A model generated the notes under the pieces. That model had not been told where the DNA came from. It saw nothing but the letters and a program-made list of their open reading frames with translations, and searched no databases. Position numbers and translations under genes: made by a program. From an uncultured bacterium (GTDB lineage: Bacteria > Cyanobacteriota > Vampirovibrionia > Gastranaerophilales > Gastranaerophilaceae), in the NCBI GenBank assembly GCA_949284155.1, contig CASDVD010000092.1, positions 1 to 35,365 of the forward strand: a stretch of DNA of 35,365 nucleotides, written 5' to 3'. Positions 24,847-32,148 of this stretch are shown piece by piece; the stretch's first letter is position 1, and each line of letters begins with the position of its first letter.

Positions 24847-26097
24847 ATGGAATTGGATATAATAAAAAAAGAAGATCCGCAGGTTGCAGAATTAATTGAA
24901 GAAGAATTAAAAAGACAGCAAAACACAATCGAGCTTATTGCCAGTGAAAATTTCACATCGGAAGCAATAATGGCAGCTTGTGGCACTGTTTTGACAAATA
25001 AATATGCAGAAGGAAAACCTTATAAAAGATTTTATAACGGCTGCGAAAATGTAGATAAGATTGAAGAACTGGCGCAAGAAAGATGTAAAAAGCTTTTCAA
25101 AGTTGATCACGCAAATGTCCAGCCTCACAGCGGTGCTCAGGCAAATATGGCAGTATTCCTTTATGCAGTTAAGCCGGGCGATACGGTAATGGGTATGGAT
25201 TTATCTAACGGCGGCCATCTTTCTCACGGCTCACCGGTAAATTTTTCAGGAATGTATTACAACATTGTAAGCTACGGCGTAGATGACAACGGCTGCATAA
25301 ATTATGACGAAGTTGAAAAATTAGCCAAAGAACATAAGCCAAAACTCATAATTGCAGGAGCAAGCAACTATTCAAAAATCATAGATTTTAAAAGATTCAG
25401 AGAAATAGCAGATTCGGTAGGCGCATATTTAATGGCCGATATTGCGCATATTGCAGCGCTTGTTGCAGCCGGCATTCACCCGTCACCAGCAGGTTATGCA
25501 CATTTCATAACTACTACAACACATAAAACTCTTAGAGGCCCCAGAGGCGGAATTATTATGTGTGATGCAGAACATGCTGCCGGTATAGACAAAGCAGTTT
25601 TCCCCGGTCTTCAAGGGGGGCCGCTGGAACATATAATAGCAGCCAAAGCAATCGCACTTAAAGAAGCAATGGAACCGTCCTTCAAAGAATATGCCGCTCA
25701 GGTTGTAAAAAATGCACAGACACTGGCTAACGGCCTTATGGATGAAGGAATGGATATAGTCGGAGGAGGAACAGAAAATCACCTCATGACGCTGGATTTA
25801 AGAAAATTCAACAAAACAGGTAAAGATATTGCTAATGTTCTTGAAAAAGTCGGAATTACGGCAAACAAAAATACAGTTCCGAATGATCCGCAAAGCCCAT
25901 TTGTAACCAGCGGCGTAAGACTTGGCGCTGCAGCTGTTACAACCAGAGGCTTCAAAGAAGATGACATGATTGAAATTGCAAAAATAATTGCTTCCGCAGT
26001 AACAGCATCAGATAATGAAGTTGCATTGAAAAATTTGCGTGAACGTTCTTTGAAACTCTGCCAAAAACATCCGTTATACAAAAATATGAGGCATTAA
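24847..26097 (+). CDS. glyA: Serine hydroxymethyltransferase
   Basis: A 416-residue PLP enzyme that converts serine and tetrahydrofolate to glycine and methylene-THF, the main one-carbon source. The PLP lysine is Lys227 in [14 protein letters not shown]. Other family blocks are [27 protein letters not shown] (split: [16 protein letters not shown]), [32 protein letters not shown] and [11 protein letters not shown]. The SD AGGGGA lies before the ATG at 24847. It heads a tight three-gene unit: a WecA-like transferase begins 3 bases after the stop and ribF follows that by one base. Confidence 0.98.
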   Translation: MELDIIKKEDPQVAELIEEELKRQQNTIELIASENFTSEAIMAACGTVLTNKYAEGKPYKRFYNGCENVDKIEELAQERCKKLFKVDHANVQPHSGAQANMAVFLYAVKPGDTVMGMDLSNGGHLSHGSPVNFSGMYYNIVSYGVDDNGCINYDEVEKLAKEHKPKLIIAGASNYSKIIDFKRFREIADSVGAYLMADIAHIAALVAAGIHPSPAGYAHFITTTTHKTLRGPRGGIIMCDAEHAAGIDKAVFPGLQGGPLEHIIAAKAIALKEAMEPSFKEYAAQVVKNAQTLANGLMDEGMDIVGGGTENHLMTLDLRKFNKTGKDIANVLEKVGITANKNTVPNDPQSPFVTSGVRLGAAAVTTRGFKEDDMIEIAKIIASAVTASDNEVALKNLRERSLKLCQKHPLYKNMRH

Positions 26098-26100
26098 TAA

Positions 26101-27165
26101 ATGTTTGCTTTTAAATTGACAGACGCTCAGATTTTGGGAGCAGTAATTTCATATCTCTTAGGTGTCTTTATTGTACCCTTTGTCATACAATTTTCAAAGG
26201 AGCATCACCTCATAGACAAGCCCAATGAAAGAAAAATTCACCATGGTCAGATATCACGGCTCGGCGGAATTGCTATCTGGCTAAGTGCAATGATTACATT
26301 TCTTTTGCTTGTATTAATGAGCTATTACCCATATGGCAAACTGCTTTCAGGCATTTTACTCGGCAGTTCGTTAATGTTTTTACTCGGTCTTATAGACGAT
26401 ATTTACGGGCTTGGTGCTAAATTCAAACTTGTTATACAAATTTCTATCGCCACAATCGTCTTTCTGTTAGGTATAAGCGTTGACACAATATACAATCCGT
26501 TCGGAGCCCCAATACATTTAAGTTCCATAGCATCGTACATAATCACAATTCTATGGATAGTTGGTATAAGCAATGCAGTAAACTTTATTGACGGCGTAGA
26601 CGGTCTGGCCGGTTCTATTGTAACAATAAGCGCAGTATCATTAGGGCTTATTGCTACGGCAATGACTCCGACAAGCGCAATAAGCGCTCTTATTGCTTTC
26701 ATATTAGCCGGCTCAATGCTCGCATTTTTAACTTACAACTTTAATCCGGCAAAAATATTTATGGGAGACTCAGGTGCATTGTTTGCAGGATTTTTACTTG
26801 CAACACTTTCTGTGACAGGAGTTATGAAATCTGCTGCATTGACAATGTTTGTACCATTTTTTGTTTTGTCTGTACCTATACTGGATATAACATTTTCATC
26901 ATGCAGGAGGATATTAAAGGGCAAATCACCATTTACGCCTGATGCTGAACATATACACCACAAACTGTTAAAAGCCGGTCTGTCACAAAATAAAACCGTT
27001 CTTATCTTAGCAACAATTGCAGTTGCATCGGGCGCATTCGCATCTATATTTGTAAGCTCTTCCGTTACAAAATATTTATTCTATGCTGTCGGAATAGCTT
27101 TAATCATGCTAATATTAAGCTTTTTCTCCAGCCGAAGCAGAAACAAGGATAAAGCAGAGAATTAA
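26101..27165 (+). CDS. Undecaprenyl-phosphate sugar-1-phosphate transferase (WecA/TagO-like)
   Basis: A 354-residue polytopic membrane enzyme of glycosyltransferase family 4, with about ten hydrophobic segments. The catalytic marks are DD at 99-100 (GLIDD), NFIDGVDGLA (161-170), MGDSGA (221-226) and HIHHKL (284-289), the last typical of WecA/TagO rather than MraY. It would transfer HexNAc-1-phosphate to the lipid carrier as the first step of surface-polysaccharide assembly. It sits between glyA and ribF, separated by 3 and 1 bases, so it is certainly co-transcribed, though no metabolic link explains the grouping. Confidence 0.92.
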   Translation: MFAFKLTDAQILGAVISYLLGVFIVPFVIQFSKEHHLIDKPNERKIHHGQISRLGGIAIWLSAMITFLLLVLMSYYPYGKLLSGILLGSSLMFLLGLIDDIYGLGAKFKLVIQISIATIVFLLGISVDTIYNPFGAPIHLSSIASYIITILWIVGISNAVNFIDGVDGLAGSIVTISAVSLGLIATAMTPTSAISALIAFILAGSMLAFLTYNFNPAKIFMGDSGALFAGFLLATLSVTGVMKSAALTMFVPFFVLSVPILDITFSSCRRILKGKSPFTPDAEHIHHKLLKAGLSQNKTVLILATIAVASGAFASIFVSSSVTKYLFYAVGIALIMLILSFFSSRSRNKDKAEN

Positions 27166-27166
27166 A

Positions 27167-28081
27167 ATGGAAATTTTTAATACACTAAATGAAAATAAAA
27201 ATTTATCAATCTGTTTAGGCTTTTTTGACGGAGTACATGAAGGACACAAGGTTGTGCTGAAAAATACCGTAAACCTTGCAAAACAAAACGGCTTAAAATC
27301 AGCTGTAATTACATTCAAAGACCATCCGCTCTGTTATTTACAAAACAGAACACCTCAATATATTGTGTCATTGGAAGAGCGCATTAAATTAATCGAAACG
27401 CAAGGTATTGATTATGCTTATGTACTGGAATTTGATGACAGCATTGCTGACTATCTGGCAACCGATTATTTAAAAGAAGTTCTCGTTAAAAATTTTGCAC
27501 CGAGATTTATTACAACAGGGTTTAATCACTACTTCGGAGTAAATAAACAGGGAAATGCAGAGCTGTTAAGAAATAATCAAAAAAATTATAATTATAAATT
27601 TTATGAAATTCCGCCAATAACGTTCAACAACACCTTAATTAGCAGTACAAAAATTCGTCAATACATAGGTGAAGGAAATTTGGCTGACATAAAAAATCTT
27701 CTGGGATATGACTTTTATATAAAAGCTCCGGTCATTGAGGGCAAAAAAATAGGCAGAACAATATCCTTTCCCACTGCAAATTTAAAATATCCTAAAGATA
27801 TAATAAAACTTCCCAAAGGAGTATATATAGCAGAAGCTGAGATTGACGGAAAAATATTTTCCGCCGTTGCAAACATCGGGGTTCGTCCTACGGTCTCGGA
27901 TGAAAAAAAATTACTCGCAGAAATACATCTGCTGGATTTTAATAAAGACATATACGGAAAAAATATTAAGGTCATTTTCAGACAAAAAATACGTAATGAA
28001 AAAAAATTTGATTCGCTAAGCGAATTAAAAAGCCGAATAATAGAAGATGCATCTATTGCAAGAAAATTTTTCAATTCATAA
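27167..28081 (+). CDS. ribF: Bifunctional riboflavin kinase / FAD synthetase
   Basis: A 304-residue enzyme making FMN from riboflavin, then FAD. The N-terminal nucleotidyltransferase domain has GFFDGVHEGHK with the HxGH site (24-27) and ISSTKIR (158-164). The C-terminal kinase domain starts near 180 and carries GKKIGRTISFPTAN (192-205) and NIGVRPTV. It begins one base after the stop of the preceding gene. Its last bases overlap a possible 27-codon frame on the minus strand, and a terminator-like hairpin lies about 150 bases downstream. Confidence 0.96.
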   Translation: MEIFNTLNENKNLSICLGFFDGVHEGHKVVLKNTVNLAKQNGLKSAVITFKDHPLCYLQNRTPQYIVSLEERIKLIETQGIDYAYVLEFDDSIADYLATDYLKEVLVKNFAPRFITTGFNHYFGVNKQGNAELLRNNQKNYNYKFYEIPPITFNNTLISSTKIRQYIGEGNLADIKNLLGYDFYIKAPVIEGKKIGRTISFPTANLKYPKDIIKLPKGVYIAEAEIDGKIFSAVANIGVRPTVSDEKKLLAEIHLLDFNKDIYGKNIKVIFRQKIRNEKKFDSLSELKSRIIEDASIARKFFNS

Positions 28082-28159
28082 AAGTTCCATGGTACAAAAT
28101 ATTAAAATAGCATAAATTATCATTATGTAAACTGCGGTAATCTTCGTAATAGTTGGCAT
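28076..28159 (-). CDS. Possible 27-residue membrane microprotein
   Basis: I found this by reading the minus strand in the ribF-ribH gap. An ATG at 28157-28159 opens a 27-codon frame: MPTITKITAVYIMIIYAILI then FCTMELL, ending at TGA 28076-28078. GGAG lies 7 bases before the ATG, a good SD in otherwise AT-rich DNA. The product would be a basic N terminus plus one membrane helix (about residues 9-24) and a short acidic tail, the form of many real microproteins such as small subunits of membrane complexes. No clear promoter is seen. Its last 6 bases overlap the end of ribF. Confidence 0.4.
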   Translation of the reverse strand: MPTITKITAVYIMIIYAILIFCTMELL

Positions 28160-28228
28160 TCTCTTTCTCCATAATATTTCAAATCGGTCTTTCTTGATTA
28201 ATTTTTATACGCTAAAGTTAATGTTCAT

Positions 28229-28261
28229 ATTACCCGATCGGAAAACGGACGGGTAATTTTG
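28229..28261 (+). terminator. Intrinsic terminator downstream of ribF
   Basis: ATTACCCG (28229-28236) pairs with CGGGTAAT (28250-28257), with a GAAAAC-centred loop, followed by a T-run ending near 28260. It is about 150 bases after ribF and likely ends the glyA operon. Confidence 0.65.
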
Positions 28262-28284
28262 TAAAATTGTAGTAATATAGCTTT

Positions 28285-28304
28285 CAATAGACGCTTTTCT
28301 ATTG
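28285..28304 (+). promoter_or_regulatory. Inverted repeat CAATAGA-N6-TCTATTG upstream of ribH
   Basis: Perfect 7-base arms (28285-28291, 28298-28304) lie 38 bases before the ribH start. It could be an operator or a small 5' hairpin. No FMN riboswitch signature is present in the gap. Confidence 0.35.
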
Positions 28305-28341
28305 TAGACTTTTAATATAAATCAACCGGAAAAGAGGCTTT

Positions 28342-28806
28342 ATGACTAACATAATTCAAGGAAATCTTGTTACAAATAATGAAAAATTTTGTATAATTAT
28401 ATCCCGCTTTAATGAATTTATAGGCTCAAAGCTGCTCTCGGGAGCAATAGATGAGCTTGTGCGGCATGGTGTAGCAGAAAATTCAATTGACATAATTTGG
28501 ACACCCGGAGCCTTTGAAATCCCGCTAATCTCTAAAAAAGCGGCAAAAACCGGTAAATACAATGCCATTATAACTTTGGGCGCTGTTATAAGAGGAGCGA
28601 CAGGTCATTATGACTATGTTGCCGGAGAATTAGCAAAAGGAATAGCTCATGTTTCACTTGAAACAGAAATTCCAGTAATATTTGGCGTTTTGACAACAGA
28701 AAATCTGGAACAAGCAATCGAAAGAGCAGGAACAAAAGCCGGAAATAAAGGCGCAGAAGCAGCCAAAGCAGCAATTGAAATGGCTAATCTTTCCAAATTA
28801 ATTTAA
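28342..28806 (+). CDS. ribH: 6,7-dimethyl-8-ribityllumazine synthase
   Basis: A 154-residue enzyme for the penultimate step of riboflavin synthesis. Seen: the SRFNEFI substrate loop (21-27), WTPGAFEIP (53-61), [15 protein letters not shown] (79-93) with catalytic His89, and [16 protein letters not shown] (115-130) with the phosphate-binding Arg128. The last step of the pathway feeds RibF, whose gene lies just upstream but in a separate transcript. ribD, ribE and ribBA are not in the window. The SD is AAAGAGG. Confidence 0.97.
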   Translation: MTNIIQGNLVTNNEKFCIIISRFNEFIGSKLLSGAIDELVRHGVAENSIDIIWTPGAFEIPLISKKAAKTGKYNAIITLGAVIRGATGHYDYVAGELAKGIAHVSLETEIPVIFGVLTTENLEQAIERAGTKAGNKGAEAAKAAIEMANLSKLI

Positions 28807-28825
28807 ACACCTTAAATATATAAAA

Positions 28826-28859
28826 AACTCTTTTCACAGTGATAAAAAAGAGTTATAAT
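28826..28859 (+). promoter_or_regulatory. Hairpin overlapping a promoter between ribH and the DUF4013-like genes
   Basis: AACTCTTTT (28826-28834) pairs with AAAAGAGTT (28846-28854). The same bases hold TTTTCA (28831-28836), 17 bases, TATAAT (28854-28859), a good promoter for the gene starting at 28894. The T-run suited to termination is on the minus strand, so as a plus-strand terminator for ribH it is weak. Confidence 0.5.
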
Positions 28860-28893
28860 ATATATGTGTTTATTATTTAACAGGAGCGTTGCT

Positions 28894-29598
28894 GTGAGTA
28901 TTAATTTAAAGCAAGCCTTTACTTTTGCGTGGGATGATTCGGATTTCTTCTCAAAATGGGTTATCGGCTCATTCATACTGGTTTTTCCGACCTTACCCGA
29001 ATGGTTTCCCGGCATCAAAAGAATGTTTGCAAATCCGGCAAATGCTCTATTTTTAGCAATTTTTATTATTTTAGCGCTTATTGTTTACCTGGCAGTCACA
29101 GGATATTTTTATAAAACAGTGCATAACAGAATAGTACACGCAGAAGAAAAACTCCCTGACTGGAAAAATTTCTGGGAATATGTGAAAAACGGAATAAAAG
29201 CATACTGCGGCTCAATTATCTTCGCATTGCCATATGCTGCAGTATTTCTCGCAGCTTGCTATTTTCTTCATCCTGATTTCAAATCACCCGTATTTTTACT
29301 TATCTTAGTAATTTTATATATGATATTTTTTGCATTGTATCTTGTTATGTCACTAAACTTTGCAATAAAATTACGTTTCTGGGCCTTTTTTACATACAGA
29401 AGAGCTTTTAAAAGAATAAAAGGCAGAATTAAAGAATACCTCATTTTCTATGCCTACTGCCTTGCTCTTTCAATAGGAGCGCTTATTATAACGGCTGTTT
29501 TCTCTTTGTCAGGATTAACAACTTTATTGATACCATTTTTTGCTTTTTATATATACATGGTTTTTGCTGATTTATATTCACAATTTTTATTTGAATAA
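28894..29598 (+). CDS. DUF4013-like membrane protein (first of two)
   Basis: A 234-residue polytopic membrane protein of unknown function. It follows the DUF4013 pattern: an N-terminal 'F.W.DSDFF.KW.IGS', a hydrophobic segment, GYFYKTVHNRI, then a short LPDW...F...GIK motif (about 75-95), and three or four more hydrophobic segments to the end. I prefer the GTG start at 28894, with AGGAG 7 bases upstream and a promoter whose start would fall near 28866. An in-frame ATG ten codons earlier at 28864 has no SD. It is clearly related to the next gene, so the two arose by tandem duplication. Confidence 0.78.
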   Translation: MSINLKQAFTFAWDDSDFFSKWVIGSFILVFPTLPEWFPGIKRMFANPANALFLAIFIILALIVYLAVTGYFYKTVHNRIVHAEEKLPDWKNFWEYVKNGIKAYCGSIIFALPYAAVFLAACYFLHPDFKSPVFLLILVILYMIFFALYLVMSLNFAIKLRFWAFFTYRRAFKRIKGRIKEYLIFYAYCLALSIGALIITAVFSLSGLTTLLIPFFAFYIYMVFADLYSQFLFE

Positions 29599-29688
29599 AT
29601 AATGCATAAAATTTGTAATAAGCATCTGTTCAATTTACAAAAAAAATGTTAAAATTCCTTTTGTATATGTATTATAAAAGGAGTTAGT

Positions 29689-30435
29689 ATGAAATTAAAC
29701 ATTTTAAAGGCTTTTTTATTTTTTAAAGAGGACAGCCTATGGGTAAAAAAATTTTTAATCGGCTGTGCATTTATGATATTTCCTGTATTATTCAGTTTTT
29801 TATATTCAACCGTAGGAGTTCATATTACTACATCCAAAGCAGTACTGATATTAATATTAGTATCCGGTCTGATAGCTCTGATTTCATGGCTATTTATTTG
29901 CGGTTACTATTCAACAGCAATTAATTTTCAAATTACGGAAAAGCAAGCAGAACTGCCGGCATGGAAAAATTTTAAGAATATGTTATTCGCAGGAGCAAAA
30001 TATATACTCGGTGTCATATTATGTGCACTGCCTTTCTTCATAATTTTAGCCGTATTTCTCTTGCTATTTTTGTACACAACTATGTCAAAACCAATTATCG
30101 CACCTATATTCGCAATTATTGTAATATTGATGCTTGTCTGCATATTTGCATCTTTGATATTAATGACATCAAATTTCGGAACAGATTTAAAACTCTTATC
30201 ATTTATTAACTACAAACAAGGATTTGAATTAGTTAAAAACAATTGGAAAAATTATTTGTTAATACTGGCAATGGGACTGGTTATTTTATTGATATATTTG
30301 TTAGTGGACTTTATTCTGAGACTGACCAAAGTGGGTATGATTCTAATGCCGTTCATATGGACATATATGATTTTTGTTTCGGCTATTTTACAAGCCCAAT
30401 TTGCACTTTCAAAAAATCAACAAACAGAAAATTAA
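29689..30435 (+). CDS. DUF4013-like membrane protein (second of two)
   Basis: A 248-residue polytopic membrane protein matching the previous one in layout: AFLFFKEDSLWVKKFLIG at the N terminus, GYYSTAINFQI, LPAWKNFKNMLFAGAK (compare LPDWKNFWEYVKNGIK), then paired hydrophobic segments, a charged GFELVKNNWKNYL stretch (compare AFKRIKGRIKEYL), and a C-terminal helix pair. The two differ strongly in detail, so the duplication is old. The SD AAAAGGAG lies just before the ATG. The function is unknown; families with this fold are often envelope proteins of unassigned role. Confidence 0.8.
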   Translation: MKLNILKAFLFFKEDSLWVKKFLIGCAFMIFPVLFSFLYSTVGVHITTSKAVLILILVSGLIALISWLFICGYYSTAINFQITEKQAELPAWKNFKNMLFAGAKYILGVILCALPFFIILAVFLLLFLYTTMSKPIIAPIFAIIVILMLVCIFASLILMTSNFGTDLKLLSFINYKQGFELVKNNWKNYLLILAMGLVILLIYLLVDFILRLTKVGMILMPFIWTYMIFVSAILQAQFALSKNQQTEN

Positions 30436-30450
30436 ACAGACCAATTCTTA

Positions 30451-30459
30451 TGCTAAAAT
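30451..30459 (+). promoter_or_regulatory. Extended -10 box of thiL; leaderless start likely
   Basis: TGCTAAAAT (30451-30459) is an extended -10 (TGn plus TAAAAT). It ends 6 bases before the thiL ATG, so the usual transcription start would be the A of the ATG itself. The only SD-like bases (AAGG) touch the ATG and are too close to work. Confidence 0.45.
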
Positions 30460-30465
30460 TGAAGG

Positions 30466-31401
30466 ATGAAAGAAATTGATTTTTTAAATATTATTTCAGA
30501 TATTCTTCGAGACTCCGAATATATTGGAGATGATTGTGCATATTTAAAGGATTTGGACATCTTCATAACACAAGACACACTTGTAGAAGATGTCCATTTT
30601 TTGTTGAAAACGACATCCGCTTATAATCTGGGAATAAAGGCAGCAGCCGTGAACCTTTCCGATTTGGCATCTTGTGCAGCAGTACCGCTGTATTTGACAA
30701 TCTCATTATCATTGCCGGAAAAGACAGAGGGGTGTTTTGTCAGAGAATTTTATAAAGGAATAAATTACGTTTGCCAAAAATATAAGATTAAAGTTGTAGG
30801 CGGAGACCTCACAAAATCCGAAAAAGTCATGATATCAATTTGTGCAATAGGAAAAAAGAAAAGCAAATATTTAGCCGCACGAAAAATGGCATTGCCGGGA
30901 GACATTGTTATAACAACAGGAACACATGGCGACAGCGCAGCAGGTTTAAGGCTGCTTCCGGAGCATAATAAATTTACTGCTAAACATATTACCCCCATAC
31001 CAAGAATAGAAGAAGGACTTGAACTTGGAAGCATTTGCAGCGGGAATTTTGCAATGATGGACACATCGGACGGACTTGGAGATGCACTGTATAAAATAGC
31101 CAAAGAAAGCAAGGTAAAATTAGAAATTGATTTTTCCAAAATACCCTACACAAAAGAATTGAAAGACAGATTTTCAGAGGAATATAAAAAACTAATATTA
31201 TGGGGCGGAGAAGATTTTGAGCTTGTTGCATGTATCAGAGAGGAGGATTATTGCAAAATTGACAAATCAAAATTTTTCAAAATCGGAAGGGTAATAGAAA
31301 ACACATCAAAAGGATTTGTTATAATAAAAGACAAAGACAGTGACTATTTGATAGATGAAGAAGTACTGAGTCAAAACAGCTACAAGCATTTTGGGGAATA
31401 A
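30466..31401 (+). CDS. thiL: Thiamine-monophosphate kinase
   Basis: A 311-residue kinase making the cofactor thiamine pyrophosphate from thiamine monophosphate. PurM-like fold marks are GDDCAYLK (21-28), QDTLVEDVHF (36-45), KAAAVNLSDLASC (58-70), VVGGDLTKS, GDIVITTGTHGDSAAGL, MDTSDGLGDAL and LWGGEDFELV. The end is close to ispD: the stop TAA (31399-31401) is one base before the ispD ATG, so the two are coupled. The start codon has no spaced SD (see the -10 entry). It completes the pathway fed by ThiC. Confidence 0.94.
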   Translation: MKEIDFLNIISDILRDSEYIGDDCAYLKDLDIFITQDTLVEDVHFLLKTTSAYNLGIKAAAVNLSDLASCAAVPLYLTISLSLPEKTEGCFVREFYKGINYVCQKYKIKVVGGDLTKSEKVMISICAIGKKKSKYLAARKMALPGDIVITTGTHGDSAAGLRLLPEHNKFTAKHITPIPRIEEGLELGSICSGNFAMMDTSDGLGDALYKIAKESKVKLEIDFSKIPYTKELKDRFSEEYKKLILWGGEDFELVACIREEDYCKIDKSKFFKIGRVIENTSKGFVIIKDKDSDYLIDEEVLSQNSYKHFGE

Positions 31402-31402
31402 A

Positions 31403-32062
31403 ATGGAATTATCAGTGATTATAACAGCAGGCGGCTCGTCTACACGCTATGGAAACAGAAATAAATTATTGGAAAAAATCAACGGGAAAGAAGTTATACT
31501 TCACGCTATAGAAGCATTTTTCTCAATAAATCCACGGGAAATCATCATCCCTGCGTCAGAATCACTCGAGCCCGTAATAAAGAGGTTGACAGAAAAAATG
31601 CCGGTAGTAAAGGTTATACGAGGCGGTAAGACCAGACAAGAATCAGTATTTAACGGAATTAAAGCTTGCAAAGGCAAGGGGCTGGTTGCTATTCATGATG
31701 CAGCAAGGCCGCTTGTTAAACCGGAAGATATAAAAAAATGTATAGCAAAAGCAAAAGAAACAAAAGCTGCAATACTGGCAGTAAGAGCAACGGACACAAT
31801 CAAGAAAGTTGATGGAGAAGGAAAGATTATTGAAACTCCGGACAGACAGCAGCTCTGGTGCGTACAAACGCCGCAAATATTTGATTACAAACTTATATAT
31901 TCAGCACATACAAAACTCAGCACAGAGTCATTTTCAGATGATGCAGGTTTGCTTGAACATCTCGGAATACCCGTATATATAGTTGAGGGTTCTTATACAA
32001 ACATAAAAATAACAACAAAGGCTGATTTATCCGTTGCAGAAAATTTGCTTAATATTTCTTAA
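31403..32062 (+). CDS. ispD: 2-C-methyl-D-erythritol 4-phosphate cytidylyltransferase
   Basis: A 219-residue enzyme that attaches CMP to methylerythritol phosphate in the MEP isoprenoid pathway. Seen: ITAGGSSTRYG (7-17) with Arg15 and Lys21 of the CTP site, GGKTRQESVFNG, IHDAARPLV, ATDTIKKV, QTPQIFDY, SDDAGLLE and IKITTKADL. I chose ATG at 31403 over the in-frame TTG at 31391, because GGGGA (31393-31397) serves as its SD and the protein then starts at the nucleotide-binding strand. Confidence 0.95.
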   Translation: MELSVIITAGGSSTRYGNRNKLLEKINGKEVILHAIEAFFSINPREIIIPASESLEPVIKRLTEKMPVVKVIRGGKTRQESVFNGIKACKGKGLVAIHDAARPLVKPEDIKKCIAKAKETKAAILAVRATDTIKKVDGEGKIIETPDRQQLWCVQTPQIFDYKLIYSAHTKLSTESFSDDAGLLEHLGIPVYIVEGSYTNIKITTKADLSVAENLLNIS

Positions 32063-32065
32063 CAA

Positions 32066-32085
32066 AATTTACAAAAAAGTAAATT
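32066..32085. repeat. Inverted repeat AATTTAC-N6-GTAAATT after ispD
   Basis: Perfect 7-base arms (32066-32072 and 32079-32085) around AAAAAA. No T-run follows on the plus strand, so it is not a clear terminator; it may be an operator or part of the promoter region of the 32149 gene. Confidence 0.35.
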
Positions 32086-32148
32086 CTCCCACACCTAATG
32101 TTTTTATCTAAATAAGAGGATTTAAAATTTGGGAAAGGGATAAAAGAG

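Noticed and set aside
28082-28341. FMN riboswitch before ribH
   Set aside because: None of the conserved RFN blocks is seen; the two hairpins there are a simple terminator and a 7-bp inverted repeat.
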